Origin: Haliclona indistincta
Taxonomy: Eukaryota; Porifera; Demospongiae; Haplosclerida; Chalinidae
Reading direction: 5' to 3'
Assembly (NCBI GenBank): GCA_964017065.1
Contig: OZ024787.1
Location: 5,639,301 to 5,703,300 of the forward strand
Length of the DNA stretch: 64,000 nucleotides
Made by a program: the position numbers and the translations under genes. Shown one piece after another: positions 23,501 through 52,451 of the stretch (positions are counted from its first letter, which is position 1; each line of letters starts with the position of its first letter). The notes below the pieces were generated by a model. It saw only the letters and a program-made list of their open reading frames with translations, did no database searches and was not told where the DNA came from.

Positions 23501-26500
23501 AGAAGATTTCAAGTCATATAAAACGTTCAACCACAATATGTGAGATTAAAGCAGGTTTATACACAATATGTAATTGATTATTCTAGCTCAACATGTAGTC
23601 TTGACAAAGCTAAGGAGCATTGTAATACAAAATATTTATAGATGCCCTAGTGCTATGCACTTGAGATGTCTATACATTTACTACATGGTGAAATAAACAT
23701 CATTCTATTATAGACTTTTTACACAGTAGTACAACTGTAATAACATGAACACACTACCTCTGATATTTTGCACAATAGGAACTGGTCTCACAGTGCCTCC
23801 CACTGAACCCATCACTCGAGTGACGTGATTTCGTAGTTGACACATTGCACAGAACCCTGGTATTGAACCTGTGGAACAGAAATCACTGTAAGCCCTTGAT
23901 ACCAACAAACGAGACATTACCATAGCTCATTTCAGTGTAAATTAATTTTAACAAGCAGATTTGTCTAAATAATCCCGTTTAAATATACATGAGAGAAACC
24001 AGCTCTACAGTACTTCATGGTCAACATGCTGAACATAGATTCCTCATGTTAAATTCAGCTCCTCTCCAGTCTTGCTCTACAATACTAACACAGAATATGC
24101 TGATCACAACGCTGTGCAAGTAACAATAGCTTGGTTTATGAGTGAACATTACCAGGAGCGCATAATGAGAGAACGACGTAATAGAGTAGGAATGGGAAGC
24201 CCCCACGCACTTGATTAATAAAAATTGGAGATCTACTCATGATCGACGTGTTACTAAAGATAGACTGGGCGATGGTTGGCACTTGACGTTCCAACGGTAT
24301 TGTTTGTTTCGTCTTTGCTAAAAACTGGCAGTCAGAGACTTCTAGGAGGCAAGCAGCTATCCCAAGACGATCACGGGATAGGATAAAACTACACTGTTAC
24401 TATGACGCTGCCATCTATGAAGGGATAAAAGAGTGTGGGGGTACACTGTTGTTCTCCTTCTTGTTACTACGGAAGAAAAGAGTGTGGGTATACTGTTTTT
24501 CTCCATCTTAATGAAGGAAGAAAAGAGTGTGGGGGTACACTGTTTTTCTCCATCTTAATGAAGGAAGAAAAGAGTGTGGGGTACACTGTTTTTCTCTGGA
24601 TGTAGGTAAAACAAGAAACGAAACAGGAAACTGCGCCCGGCCATAATTACTCCTAAACCCAAGACCCTAAAACCTTCACCTAAAGGCGCCCAGTATTTGC
24701 CTAACGGTGCCCAGTATTCGCTTTTATAATAATTTTGCATGTTGCATGTAGCAAGGATATTAGAGCCACAGATTTTTTGAAGGAAAAAACAGTACAACTC
24801 TCTCGAATGTCCACAGGAATATTGTTCCACATGGCAATGGAAGATGGAAAAAAGGAGGAATCGTAGGAAGTAGAATGAGCAGTGACCGACTTGAATTTCT
24901 GAGGATTCTAGGCAGCGATCTTGCAAGGACAGGCGCATCAGGCATAATGATAATACCTTTGTTAATCTTGAAGAGTATTCGCCCAGTATTCGCCTAACGG
25001 CGCCCAGTATTCACCTAACAGCGCCCAGTATTCGCCTAACAGCGCCCAGTATTCACCTAACAGCGCCCAGTATTCGCCTAACGTGCCAGAATAGTACTGG
25101 GCACCGTTAGGTCCATACTGGGCACATTAGGCGAATACTGGGCGCCGTTAGGCGAAGGTTTTGGGTTGTGGTAAAACCAGGAATGAGGAACGGCGAACGA
25201 GAAATGACGGAGAAATTCGGAACATAAGCAAAAGTTGCAGCCCACCAGTCCCACTCTGCTGAAAATGCACATCAGAATACTAGGTCGCACAGAATATTGG
25301 GCGCCATTATGTTAGCATACTTCCTGACGATCTTTAGCTAGGGCCGAAGGCCCGGTTTAGGACAACCCTCCCGACGATCCTTAGGCTTACCAAGGGCCGA
25401 AGGCCCGGGTTAGGACACCCTCCCAACTTTGCGCAGTTAGGAGAAGGTTTTTAAGGTCTTGGGTTTAGGGTTTAGTGCAAGACCACGCCCACTCAATGCA
25501 TATTCCCGTTCCCTCATTCCTGGTTTTACCAATACTCGAAGATTTTAGGGTCTTGGGTTTAGTAGTAATTATGGGCGGGAGGGGTTTCCTGTTTCGTTTC
25601 TTGTTTTACCTACACCCGGAGAAAACAGTGTACCACACACTCTTTTCTTCCTTCATTAAGATGGAGAAAAACAGTGTACCCCCACACTCTTTTCTTCCTT
25701 CGTTAAGATGGAGAAAAACAGTGTACCCACACTCTTTTCTTCCTTCATTAAGATGGAGAAAAACAGTGTACCCCACACTCTTTTCTTCCGTAGTAACAAG
25801 AAGGAGAACAACAGTGTACCCCCACACTCTTTTACCACATCTATGAAGGCAAAACAGGGAAAATAGTGTAAACTTGTACGGAACCAATGCATGGGCGCTT
25901 CCCACTCCTACTCTATTGCGTCGCTCTCTCATTATGCACTCCGGACATTACATTATAGCAGACCTACTCCAACAATGACTTACATCTACAAAAATGTAAA
26001 ACAAGTTTGTAACATGTGTAGGGTTACTGCGCCTTTGTTAATTGGGCAGAATAAAGGAGGCAACTGTGATATACAACGAATAATTACTCACAAGTAGCTT
26101 TGTGTTCTCCGTTCTTCAAGTACCAGTGAAGAGGTGCTGTATAACACAAGCACTGAAGCACAGAATTAAGAAAGCACGTGTTCCCCATGTTCGTCAGCCC
26201 AGATCCAATACCACGAACTTGTTTCCATCCCATCTCTATCTTCTCGGCGCTGTACAGTATTCTACGAGGTTCAGGGATTCCATCATTGTCTTTCTCGCCT
26301 GTTGATGCTTTCTCTTCACATTTCTCATTAGCGGGGTCCACCTGCATTTTAATCTTGGTATTAATGGGCGGATATTTTTTCTTGAGATGCTCCAGGTATG
26401 AGTCAGTGTGACTGGCAGGTTTAAACTCTATTCTCTCAGTGATGTAACGAAGACAAGTCGAGGATAACTGAGAGTCTATGTCCTCCTCGTTCTCCTTCTC

Positions 26501-26569
26501 TTCTTTGTCCACTGTAGAGCTACTGAATGTTTTTTTCAGCAACTTCTTCAGCAAACGACGCTCATCCAT
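17589..26569 (-). CDS. USP36: USP36-type ubiquitin carboxyl-terminal hydrolase
   Basis: Fifteen exons joined in phase give 967 residues (human USP36 has 1121): 26569-26092, 23868-23758, 23168-23063, 23014-22947, 22892-22739, 22612-22535, 22482-22389, 22258-22133, 21921-21829, 21679-21646, 21360-20161, 19996-19883, 19821-19725 corrected to 19821-19715, 19389-19309, 17648-17589. Cys box [18 protein letters not shown]; central [18 protein letters not shown]; zinc-ribbon pairs CLEC and CPFC; His box [10 protein letters not shown]. The 1.2 kb exon encodes a Pro-rich then Arg/Ser/Asp/Glu-rich tail. After it comes [11 protein letters not shown], matching the conserved USP36/USP42 C-terminal box, and a basic end rich in RH. 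USP36 is a nucleolar deubiquitinase supporting ribosome biogenesis. Head-to-head with MED11, 215 bp between start codons. Confidence 0.93.
17872..18477. mobile_element. Third-layer TIR element, TTAACCCTTTAA ends
   Basis: Starts at CTTAACCCTTTAA (about 17872) and ends at ATTAAAGGGTTAAG (to about 18476), an almost exact inverted pair enclosing about 600 bp. It interrupts the tacttgtactt-bearing host element. No significant coding capacity. Confidence 0.7.
18799..19077. mobile_element. MITE with TACAGCGGTT ends, inside the nested block
   Basis: Left end TACAGCGGTTTTCCAAGATC, right end GATCTCGGACAACCGCTGTA, inverted with few mismatches, about 280 bp. The outer eight bases equal those of the TA-flanked MITE family at 30.5, 42.5 and 50.4 kb, though the interior differs. 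Confidence 0.75.
21964..22124. mobile_element. Solo end of a CAGTGGAACC-type element in a USP36 intron
   Basis: A 160-bp stretch ending ggggttccactgta closely matches the right end of the element at 46352-47205, with the shared words cattatagagggatgagg and ggggtttattata. The opposite terminus is missing. Confidence 0.65.
23278..23458. mobile_element. MITE with perfect 20-bp inverted ends in a USP36 intron
   Basis: TACCGTATAGCGGGTAATTT and its exact reverse complement bound 181 bp, with TA at both tips. Interior has mirrored ggcgaat/attcgcc words. Confidence 0.85.
24147..25950. mobile_element. 1.8 kb foldback element in USP36 intron 1
   Basis: The outer arms are inverted copies of each other over about 55 bp (cataatgagaga at 24160; tctctcattatg at 25925). 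Next inward, three tandem units of about 45 bp with gaaaagagtgtgggg (24425-24600) are mirrored by three to four units with ccccacactcttttc (25605-25850). The core holds many copies of gcccagtattcgcctaac (24690-25080) and inverted partners (25095-25145). A segment with agggccgaaggcccgg at about 25340-25410 is shared with 63073-63290. No transposase is visible; this architecture is that of foldback transposons. Confidence 0.75.
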
Positions 26570-26784
26570 GGTGGATATTTACAAGACAACCCATCTTTAC
26601 AAAACACCTACACGTATACTGAGCTAAAGAGCACATTATAAGTGAGTAACTTACTGTCAGTATCTTTTCGGACCACGTGCTGTGCAGAAAAGTAACAGCG
26701 CAAAACTTCACAGCTGAAAAACCGCCGGAAATTTTTAAGTGGGCGTGGCTTGATCTTTTTAGAGCGCGCCTGTTGTGGAAGAAA
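26570..26784. promoter_or_regulatory. Bidirectional promoter of USP36 (-) and MED11 (+)
   Basis: 215 bp between two start codons. It contains an E-box CACGTG at 26674-26679 and GTGGGCGTG at 26739-26747 (CACGCCCAC on the other strand). The same two words occur next to the PWP2 start and in front of the 132-residue gene. Confidence 0.6.
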
Positions 26785-29700
26785 ATGGCAGCTCCAGCTA
26801 CCTCAGGAGCAGAGCGGATAGATCAGTTACAAAGAATAGAGCAGGTTTGTTGCTTGAGACTTGTTCAAAAAATCAATATAGATTAGCCAAACTGTTTTTT
26901 CTTGCTGCCCTTTGCACAATTTAAACTACAGTGTCCTGGCTATTGCTTGCCTGCTTTACATGGAAAATGGGTGTAGCCACACTCCAATAGCACTTGCCAT
27001 ATTTGGAACAAAATTATTTCGTACTCTGCAATCACAGAGAGCCCCCATAGGGGTGGGCGGGATTGGCCAGAGACAAGTGTTTTTTGGCTGTCTGGCAAAA
27101 GGAGATACATATCTTTTTCCATAATTTTTCATCATTGGGTGGAGCTTGCTACACTCACAAGATGAATGGTGACTTCCTTAGATGATCAGTGTGACTGAGC
27201 AGCCTTCAACTAACTGTAGAAGCCAAAATATTCGTAATCCTGTTGTTTAACCACTCCACCCTTAAATGTCACAGGTGTCGTAACGTCATAAGCTCATTGG
27301 AGTTGTGCACATCCGTATAACTTCAATTCTCTATGCATGTACTCTGCTGTACAAATACAATCCAGAAAGATACCCCTTGTAGATCTTAATTTTGCGAAAA
27401 TGCTTGCAGTAAAATTTAGCAAAAATTAATATCAAAATAGTGGATTATAATATTATGCAGTACTGTACATGTAGCAGTGCCATATTATTACTGCATACCA
27501 GAGAAAAAGAGAGAGAGATCAATAATAGCTAGACCAATATAATAAGAAGAAACAAGGCAAACGAGTAAAGTTAAATAGAGAGGAAAACAAAAATAAATAA
27601 TTATAATGAGACTGTGATATAGTAATTTATAAACATACCATATTTAGAGTTGGCACGAAAACAAAATGGTGGCTACACTAGACAGAAAATTAAAATGAGT
27701 AATTCTGTACATATTAATTTTGTCCGCTCTTGTAATAATATTAATTCTGGATGTTCTAATAATCAAAGCATCAAATGAGTCTGTCAATAGATGTTTGGTT
27801 CCTGTGTGCATGTTTGCTACATGCATGTTATTGTTATGTGTGTTTTCAAACATGTTAAAACAGCTGAATGTCCAAATCAGGAAGATGTTAAGGGGTTAAT
27901 CGATTCATGAAAGTTTGAACATATCGTTGATCATGAATTTTTCACACAATCTTTGACCCAATTTTATGAAACTACGTAATAGCTTTGTTTACAGCAAACA
28001 GCTCCCATACTGCTCCCATTCAGCTCCCATTCAGCTCAACAGGCTCTATTGCATGACTGGCTAGTGTGTTAAAGTACTGGTGAGCTATAGCCATTGTTAC
28101 TGAACTGAACTGCAATTAGTTAGCAACTACAGCTCAGACTAACACTGGACATTGTTTATAATTGCCGTTGTGAAACACATAAATTGTATTAGTGTGACGT
28201 GTAGATCTATTATTGTACCTGTATATTAACTAAGCCTATCGATTACCTCCCTGCTATATGCACTGACAGATTATACTTTATGCACTGACTTGCTACTTTC
28301 CTGATGCTGTAGTTTGACATCTCTTCTTTTTCTTTCAGGACATTGGCTCACTATTGCTTCATTTAGCCGATGCAGTAGATGAGCTGTCTAAGAAATCGCC
28401 ATCTTCAGAAACAGTGGAACACAAGACAAAAGACTTCTTAAAATCTCTTGAAGTGAGTGTATACAATAACAACGATGATGATAGCTACACAACAGCAACA
28501 AACCCAGTCATTACTGGTTATAATTAGTCCTTAAAATTTCATTATGCAATGTGCAATGCGAAATGAAACTATTGCAGTATAACTGCGTGCTTCAATTTGT
28601 ATTGATATGGTCTCCTATTACTGAAACCATGGTTATTGCCTTTTAGGTGAAATTGTATTTATTATGAAACGCTCCTTCTTGGTACATATATTGTATGACG
28701 TCGGTTGTTGTTGTGTAATGTGAAGTTCAAATCAGAACATTTCCTTGTTTAGTAATAAATCACATAAATTTCCTCTATTTGCCTAGTTCTGATAAGCTAT
28801 TACAATGATGTGTCAAGCAACATTCACAAAATTTTTATGTTGTTGTGCTTGTTGTATTTTAAGAGATCTCATGCATGTTCTAAACGAAATGTTTTGGTCG
28901 ATTTTACGAAGGTATTGAAGATGTTGTTTACTAGGTGAGACTTTTAACCGTGTGAATTAAACGCAGGAATAATGCATAGTTCAGGATTTTTGAAAGATAC
29001 AAATTTTCCCAGCCGTTTATAGCATGGTAATAGAAGGAAGGCAACAAATCGTCACAGCAGCAGAATGGTATTTGGTACTCTAACACTTGTTTATCTCACC
29101 TCTAGTTGGTGAGTACAACAGCTAGAGCAGCTGTCATCATTAGCAACGAATGATAAGAATTTTCGAATCACACACTCGAGTCACACTCGAGCCTTTACCC
29201 TTGCAAGTTACCGAGATTTACAAAAAAGATATTTTGTGTTGGTTTTTGAATGGTAAGACAGTCAGCAGCCGTGTTTTTTGCCGACACACACATACCAACC
29301 AACCGACCGACAAAGCCGATCGCTTAACCCTCTGACACCTACGCGTCCTGGGTAATAAATTATTTGTACTAGTAGTGAGTAGTCTGTGGGGTATGTGTAA
29401 ATCAAAGAGAGAAAGTGAGACACTGTAAAATGGTTATTCCATGGAAGTATTGTGTAGCACATATTGTAGCTAGCAATTCCAGATATTATAATACTAGTAA
29501 TATAAGTGTGTGTATGCTGCATACTACAAATGCATGTTTTATGTGTAATTAACATAATTTGACTGTGTGTGTTACTCTCAGAGTGTTGAACGAGGAATGA
29601 CTGAACAAATCCAGTACCTCAGCCAAGTGTCTACATCTAAACCCCATGAAGGATCAGCCTATGGACCTATCAAGGTAAATGCTCACTTTCACCTGTGCTC

Positions 29701-29802
29701 TAATGGAAATCTTTGTAGGATTACGAACTCGGTCAAGTGCAGAGTGTACTAGCCAAAGAACGTTTGCAGCAATTTGCGGCATCTTTAAATCACAAAAGTT
29801 AA
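26785..29802 (+). CDS. MED11: Mediator complex subunit 11
   Basis: Four exons in phase 0 (26785-26844, 28339-28452, 29582-29674, 29719-29802) give 116 residues, against 117 in human. The core segment EQIQYLSQVSTSKPHEGSAY lines up with the diagnostic MED11 stretch (IRYLTQVATGQPHEGSSY in human). The N-terminal part is helical (RIDQLQRIEQ...LLLHLADAVDELSK), as expected of the helical bundle that MED11 forms with MED22 in the Mediator head. Mediator head bridges activators, RNA polymerase II and TFIIH. Intron 1 is about 1.5 kb and intron 2 about 1.1 kb; no repeat family was identified in them. Confidence 0.93.
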
Positions 29803-30491
29803 TTTGCCCAAGCAGACAAGTCATTTCTTTAAATTCTTTTCATTATGTTCTGTCAATTGCAAATAATAATTACTGGGTTATTATAGTAATTGTGCTATAA
29901 TTCTGCACATCCTTATTGGATATATCCACATAGTTTTGTAAGAATGGTACTTTTTGTAACCATATAAAATAGTAACTGTGTGTTGCGGATGTGCAGCCAT
30001 AGCCTGTGGTGTGTGCATTGCATAGTTAGTTGCTGTGGCGGCTGCAACAGGAGAAGCTGCCATGCGTAGCGTTTGAATCTCCATTTTGCTTTTGAACCAT
30101 GGTCAAGTGTCAGTTAGAGTAAACCTCCCACACTAGGCACCATTTTCTGATGTGACTTTAAGTAGAGCTATGCGAAGAGACAACTAATGTCATCACCACC
30201 TTTAGTGCATGCATTGGTCGTTACATGTATATGGGTGCAACATGGTAGTGAGTGAGGCCTCCTTCTGATGTGGGACAATGACAAGATGATAGTTTGTTTA
30301 ATGATACATAATTAATACTGAGATCACTACTTGACATTAAAAACAGTTTATGAGCTAATTATAACATTATAGTCAACATCCAGGTTTGTTAGTCATCATT
30401 GTCTTACTTTACTGGGCAAGCTATTTCCGCCTGGAAGACTGTATACCACCTGTGACTTTAAAAATTTGCATTTGATCACCACTGACCCTAA

Positions 30492-30693
30492 TACAGCGGT
30501 TTTATTACTTCTTGCAAGGATAAAGCGTAGAGCGCAGACCATAAAGCGTGGAGCACTAATGCATTAAAATGTCATTAAGTCTTTGATCATGCTCCATTGT
30601 GTGAATAAATACCAGTGACTTGACACATTAGTGACTGCAAGGTGATGCTTTACACTCAAAATCTTCCTTGCAAGAAGTAATAAAACCTCTGTA
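30492..30693 (+). mobile_element. TA-MITE copy 1 (TACAGCGGTTTTATTACTTC)
   Basis: Ends: TACAGCGGTTTTATTACTTC and its near-exact reverse complement ending CCTCTGTA. Interior words taaagcgt, gcactaatgcattaaaatg, tgctccattgtgtgaataaa are shared by the other copies. About 200 bp, TA at both tips, as in Tc1/mariner-type insertion. Confidence 0.85.
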
Positions 30694-30965
30694 GTACTTG
30701 GAATTTCTTAGCATACAAGTGCATTTGACCTTTAATTTGGCTTCATTACAGCTGCTAATGGTATGATGGATTGATAGATCTATTTACATCTCCGGCAATC
30801 GATCTGATTAACTGCAGTACTTATGATTTAGTTTGTTTTTTCCTCTTTAAATTTACTAGCAGTGAGTTCATGTCGTACCCAAATTCTTTGTTCGCCATCA
30901 ATAGCGACCACAACATGCATGTAGCAGCCCTAATGAGTAGAGAATTCCCCATATTGTAGACTGGG

Positions 30966-31174
30966 TACAGAGGTTCTATTACTTCTTGCAAGGAAGATTT
31001 TGAGTGTAAAGCGTCACCTTGCAGTCACTAATGTGTCAAGTCACTGGTATTTATTCACACAATGGAGCATGATCAAAGACTTAATGACATTTTAACGCAT
31101 TAGTGCTCCACGCTTTACGGTCTACGCTCTACGGTTTACCCTTTATCCTTGCAAGAAGTAATAAAACCGCTGTA
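30966..31174 (-). mobile_element. TA-MITE copy 2, opposite orientation
   Basis: Reverse complement of copy 1 with few differences, ending ACCGCTGTA. With copy 1, 270 bp away, it forms a long inverted pair. Confidence 0.85.
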
Positions 31175-31702
31175 TATGGTAGATAGTGGTTGTTGAGAAC
31201 CAGAATGTAATAAAACCTCATTACAACTCATTACAACTGTTGTTTGATGTGTTTACTAAAACAACAATCAAAGAGACAAAGTTGTGATAGTTCGTGCAAG
31301 CTCAGGAGAAGAAAAAAGGAGGTGAGTAACCTTCTAGCTACACTAGATGGAGGCATCAAAGAGTTTAGCACTATCCACAGCAGCAGCAAAACCTTCTCAA
31401 TTATTGTTGGAACACAAGTTTAGCACTACAAAAAAGGTGTGTGTTGCAAGTGTGTTGACAAGCTGGGAAGCCAACTGAATGTACGCCATCCTATAGACTG
31501 CTGTTTGCATTAACACTTGCAAATTAGATCACTTCTGGTCAGCTTTGGGTAAGCAGTTCACTTGAATAAAAATATTTCTTATGAATAGAGATTATTTCTT
31601 AAAAATAGAACATGTCGATCATTGTGTTGTCTGAATAAAATATTTACAGCCGTGGATAAAATATATAATAATTATAATAATATAAAAAATTATAATCATA
31701 CA

Positions 31703-33158
31703 CTATAATTCTTCTTCTTCATCGTCAAACTCTGTGACTGATTCATAAAATTTTTCTGCTATGTAACGTTCGTCTCTATCGAGTGAATGTCTGTACATGC
31801 TTACTGCTGATAGTCCATCACGCATCATTGCTCGTAATGATCTACCAATTTTATAGTCCTATTGTAGAGAAACAAAGAAAAAGTGAGTAAAAACTTAAAC
31901 CAGGGAATGAGACATATGTGAGTATATGTAGGAGGCTTGACACATGCAGCTAGAACACTGATACGTTTTCTAACGAAAATGATATGCTTGTTAATGCAGT
32001 ATAATGTATCAGTGTTAATAATCATAGACTATGCCAGCCAATGGCAGCCATGGAGCTGTAGCTAGAGTTGATAAACTAACTGATGGCTATATCATTACTA
32101 CGCTGTTTGGTAAACACTGATTCTCACTTGTGTAATATTCTATAACTACTAACCTGCATAGCCATTGCTCTTCTTCTTTCTCTTCTATTCATTGGTTTGT
32201 TGTTGCTTTCTAAAGAAACAAACATTTTAATAATAATAATGAATGTGTTTACTTTATTAATAACTTACGTCTTCTTCTTCTTTCTATATTGTTTGTGTTG
32301 ATGTTACAGCTGCATGCTGGGGAAGTTGGAGACTTTTTATTCTGAAAGCAAAATGTTGCTCGTAGTCCTTTCTTTGTGACAGTAGAGTCTGAGTGGAAAG
32401 TGAGCTGCACACGGCGCTTCGTGATTTGTATCTGTGAACTATTTGTAACATTGGGTAGATTAGAGATGCCTCCGCAGTATTTGGTGACTGTTCCAAATCT
32501 CTTGTCTTGAATTGCAAAATAATCTTTGCTGCAGTTTGCAGTGGATTCAAGATCGAAATCATTAAAATACAGCAACATTCTGCATCCTCTGGGAACCCAT
32601 ATTTGCCAAATTTTGTCTTGCAAAGGTTCATATGTTTCATTGCTGGACAAGTGACCAAGCACATCCTGGTAATTGTCAGTGGCTATCACAGATAATGAAC
32701 TGTTGAAATTCTCTATGACTGGAGTTTCATTGCGAGTGAGAGGCAGCTTCTTAACAAACGTAATGTTTCTCGGTACGACTACATCAACCCATTCACTAAA
32801 ATAAGGACATAAAGTTCATTTTAGCTTTATTTGCTTTATAATTACACCCACCATTGGTTCGAGTTAGGACGCAAGCTCCTTTGGACACATTCTTCTATAG
32901 TCTCGTTAAACTGAATGGTCACTGACTTGTTCTTTTGTTCATATCTATATCGCAGTAGACGGTTTTCCTGACTCGTCCTGTAAAGAGACACGAGTAAGAG
33001 TATTACTACTATATAAGCCAGACGTTGCCATATACGTACCAGTTTTTATGATAGCACCAGTTGTCCCTGCACTTGTAAGTGGTTTTCTGTCCAGAACTCT
33101 CCAAAAGTAGCAACAAAATAATGAAGCCGATAACGCCAGTGAAAGTGCCTAGAGCCAT
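31703..33158 (-). CDS. Secreted CUB-domain protein with polybasic processing sites
   Basis: Five exons in phase (33158-33040, 32977-32852, 32795-32269, 32209-32154, 31858-31703) give 327 residues. Signal peptide MALGTFTGVIGFIILLLLLE; a Cys-containing N-terminal region; then a CUB domain (VLGHLSSNE...IWVPRGCRMLLYFNDFDLE...CSKDYFAI...KYCGG...LTFHSDSTVTKKGLRATF). CUB domains bind extracellular proteins. After the CUB come ERRRRR and NRRERRR, matching furin-type R-x-K/R-R, then a C-terminal segment of about 52 residues ending in EFDDEEEEL. I chose ATG 33158, not the in-frame ATG 33248, because a TATA-like box lies at 33252-33259 and would start transcription downstream of 33248. Function unknown; a processed secreted factor is inference. 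Confidence 0.8.
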
Positions 33159-33251
33159 TGTATTTATACTTTCGTGGTATGCAGAACTATGTTTTGCACT
33201 GTTATCTAGTGTAGACGAATGACTGATGGTTTGCAACGATGCGTACATCGG

Positions 33252-33259
33252 TTTTTATA
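33252..33259 (-). promoter_or_regulatory. TATA-like box of the CUB gene
   Basis: TATAAAAA on the minus strand, 94 bp upstream of the chosen start codon and only 73 bp downstream of the PWP2 stop. PWP2 and CUB are on the same strand, so this promoter must fit in a 173-bp gap or inside the PWP2 3' end. Confidence 0.5.
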
Positions 33260-33331
33260 CTAACAGACAGGTCCACCCCCACAACCAAAGTCATAATTAC
33301 AAAGTCATAATTATAACAACAAAATTCCTAT

Positions 33332-51267
<17,936 letters not shown>

Positions 51268-52451
51268 ATTGACACACGTGGAGAGATAGTTAGACACGCC
51301 CACTCTGATTAGACCGTTACGAATTTTAAGGCTACTAATTTTGATGAAAAATAATAATCCAGTAACTTTTTGATTATTATGATAATTTTTGCACCATGAT
51401 CATAAAGTACAATCCAACAGCTATTTTAGTGCTACACAGTAGAGACTTGATCGTAGGATATCCAAGCCAAGACTCTTGTAGTTCTGCTTGATTAGTGTAA
51501 TTCAAATCAACTTGGAGCACCTGTTTTAACACCAATTTTATGTACAAAACACCCAAATGAACTCAGAAAGATTTACTAGTATGTAGCGCTGTAAGTACCT
51601 GGTCATTGCAGCTAGACCACTACAAATACTTTGCGTGGAACAAGCTCCTTTTCAATGATTGATACTTTGAGATCAACAATCAGCTGCAGCACTGAGAGAT
51701 CAGTGGATTGTCTGTCTAGTGAAAAAAGTAACAAGTCTCAAAATAAAGCTTTCACATCTGTCATACTGCTGTAACTAAGACTTCATTTGTATCCTATCTC
51801 CTTATTCTGTTGCTTGGTTGCTGTACTTGTTGGTGTACAGTTGACCTAGCTAGCTAGGTTTGAGAATTATTAAAGTATTGCCGTGTAAAGAACTATAATC
51901 GTAAGCTGATTTTAACTTAAAATAGCCTAGTACCTCGACACTGAATAAAGGCTAATGGGTCGCTTTTTAAGCTGACTAGGCTAGTAAAAAAAATCAGATA
52001 ATTATACGTTAGCATTTAGTCTTTTGCAAATTAATTCATCAAATGGAAATCCACTCAAGCATGCAAAACAAGTGTGTACTGTGTACTATAACTGTGAAAT
52101 ACTGGAGTTGGACCAGGTATTTTTACACACCGACAGTGTATTCGAGTGCGGTAAAACTCAGCAGAAATGTACCCACGTGGTGAATGTGTAATCAAAATAG
52201 ACACGCCCACTGTGATTACACCAGTTATGGTTTCTTGAGCGCCCCTTTCAACGGTGCCAGAGGTCAGCAACATTGAACTAGTGCCAGAGAGGCAGCGAGA
52301 AATTTTATTCCGGTGAAGCTACTCTTTAAAGACACGGTCACCAGTTTTGCCGTTTGTATTGTTTGTGGAGGGCCTGGGCCGACTGCTGTGTGAAGAACTG
52401 CCGACCTGATTGCTGTACAGAGTGGTTCCTTATTTGCACCAGGGAGCTGAG
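51268..52451. promoter_or_regulatory. Divergent intergenic region PWP2 / 132-aa gene
   Basis: Two similar modules lie near each gene: CACGTG (51275-51280) followed 15 bp later by CACGCCCACTCTGATTA, and CACGTG (52174-52179) followed by GACACGCCCACTGTGATTA (52200-52218). The first lies 8 bp from the PWP2 start codon. The stretch between them shows nothing recognised. Confidence 0.5.

Larger units (their letters stand above)
29803..31702. other. Intergenic region between MED11 and CUB gene
   Basis: 1.9 kb between convergent genes. It holds two copies of one MITE in opposite orientation (listed separately) and otherwise nothing recognised. AT-rich tract of ataattataataatat near 31660. Confidence 0.5.

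Noticed and set aside
25475..25932. Open frames of 78-123 codons on both strands at 25.5-25.9 kb
   Set aside because: They translate the tandem units of the foldback element on both strands with repeated peptides.
33163..33170. Second TATA-like word (TATAAATA, minus) just before the CUB start codon
   Set aside because: It lies too close to ATG 33158; transcription from it would begin after that codon. The box at 33252 fits better.
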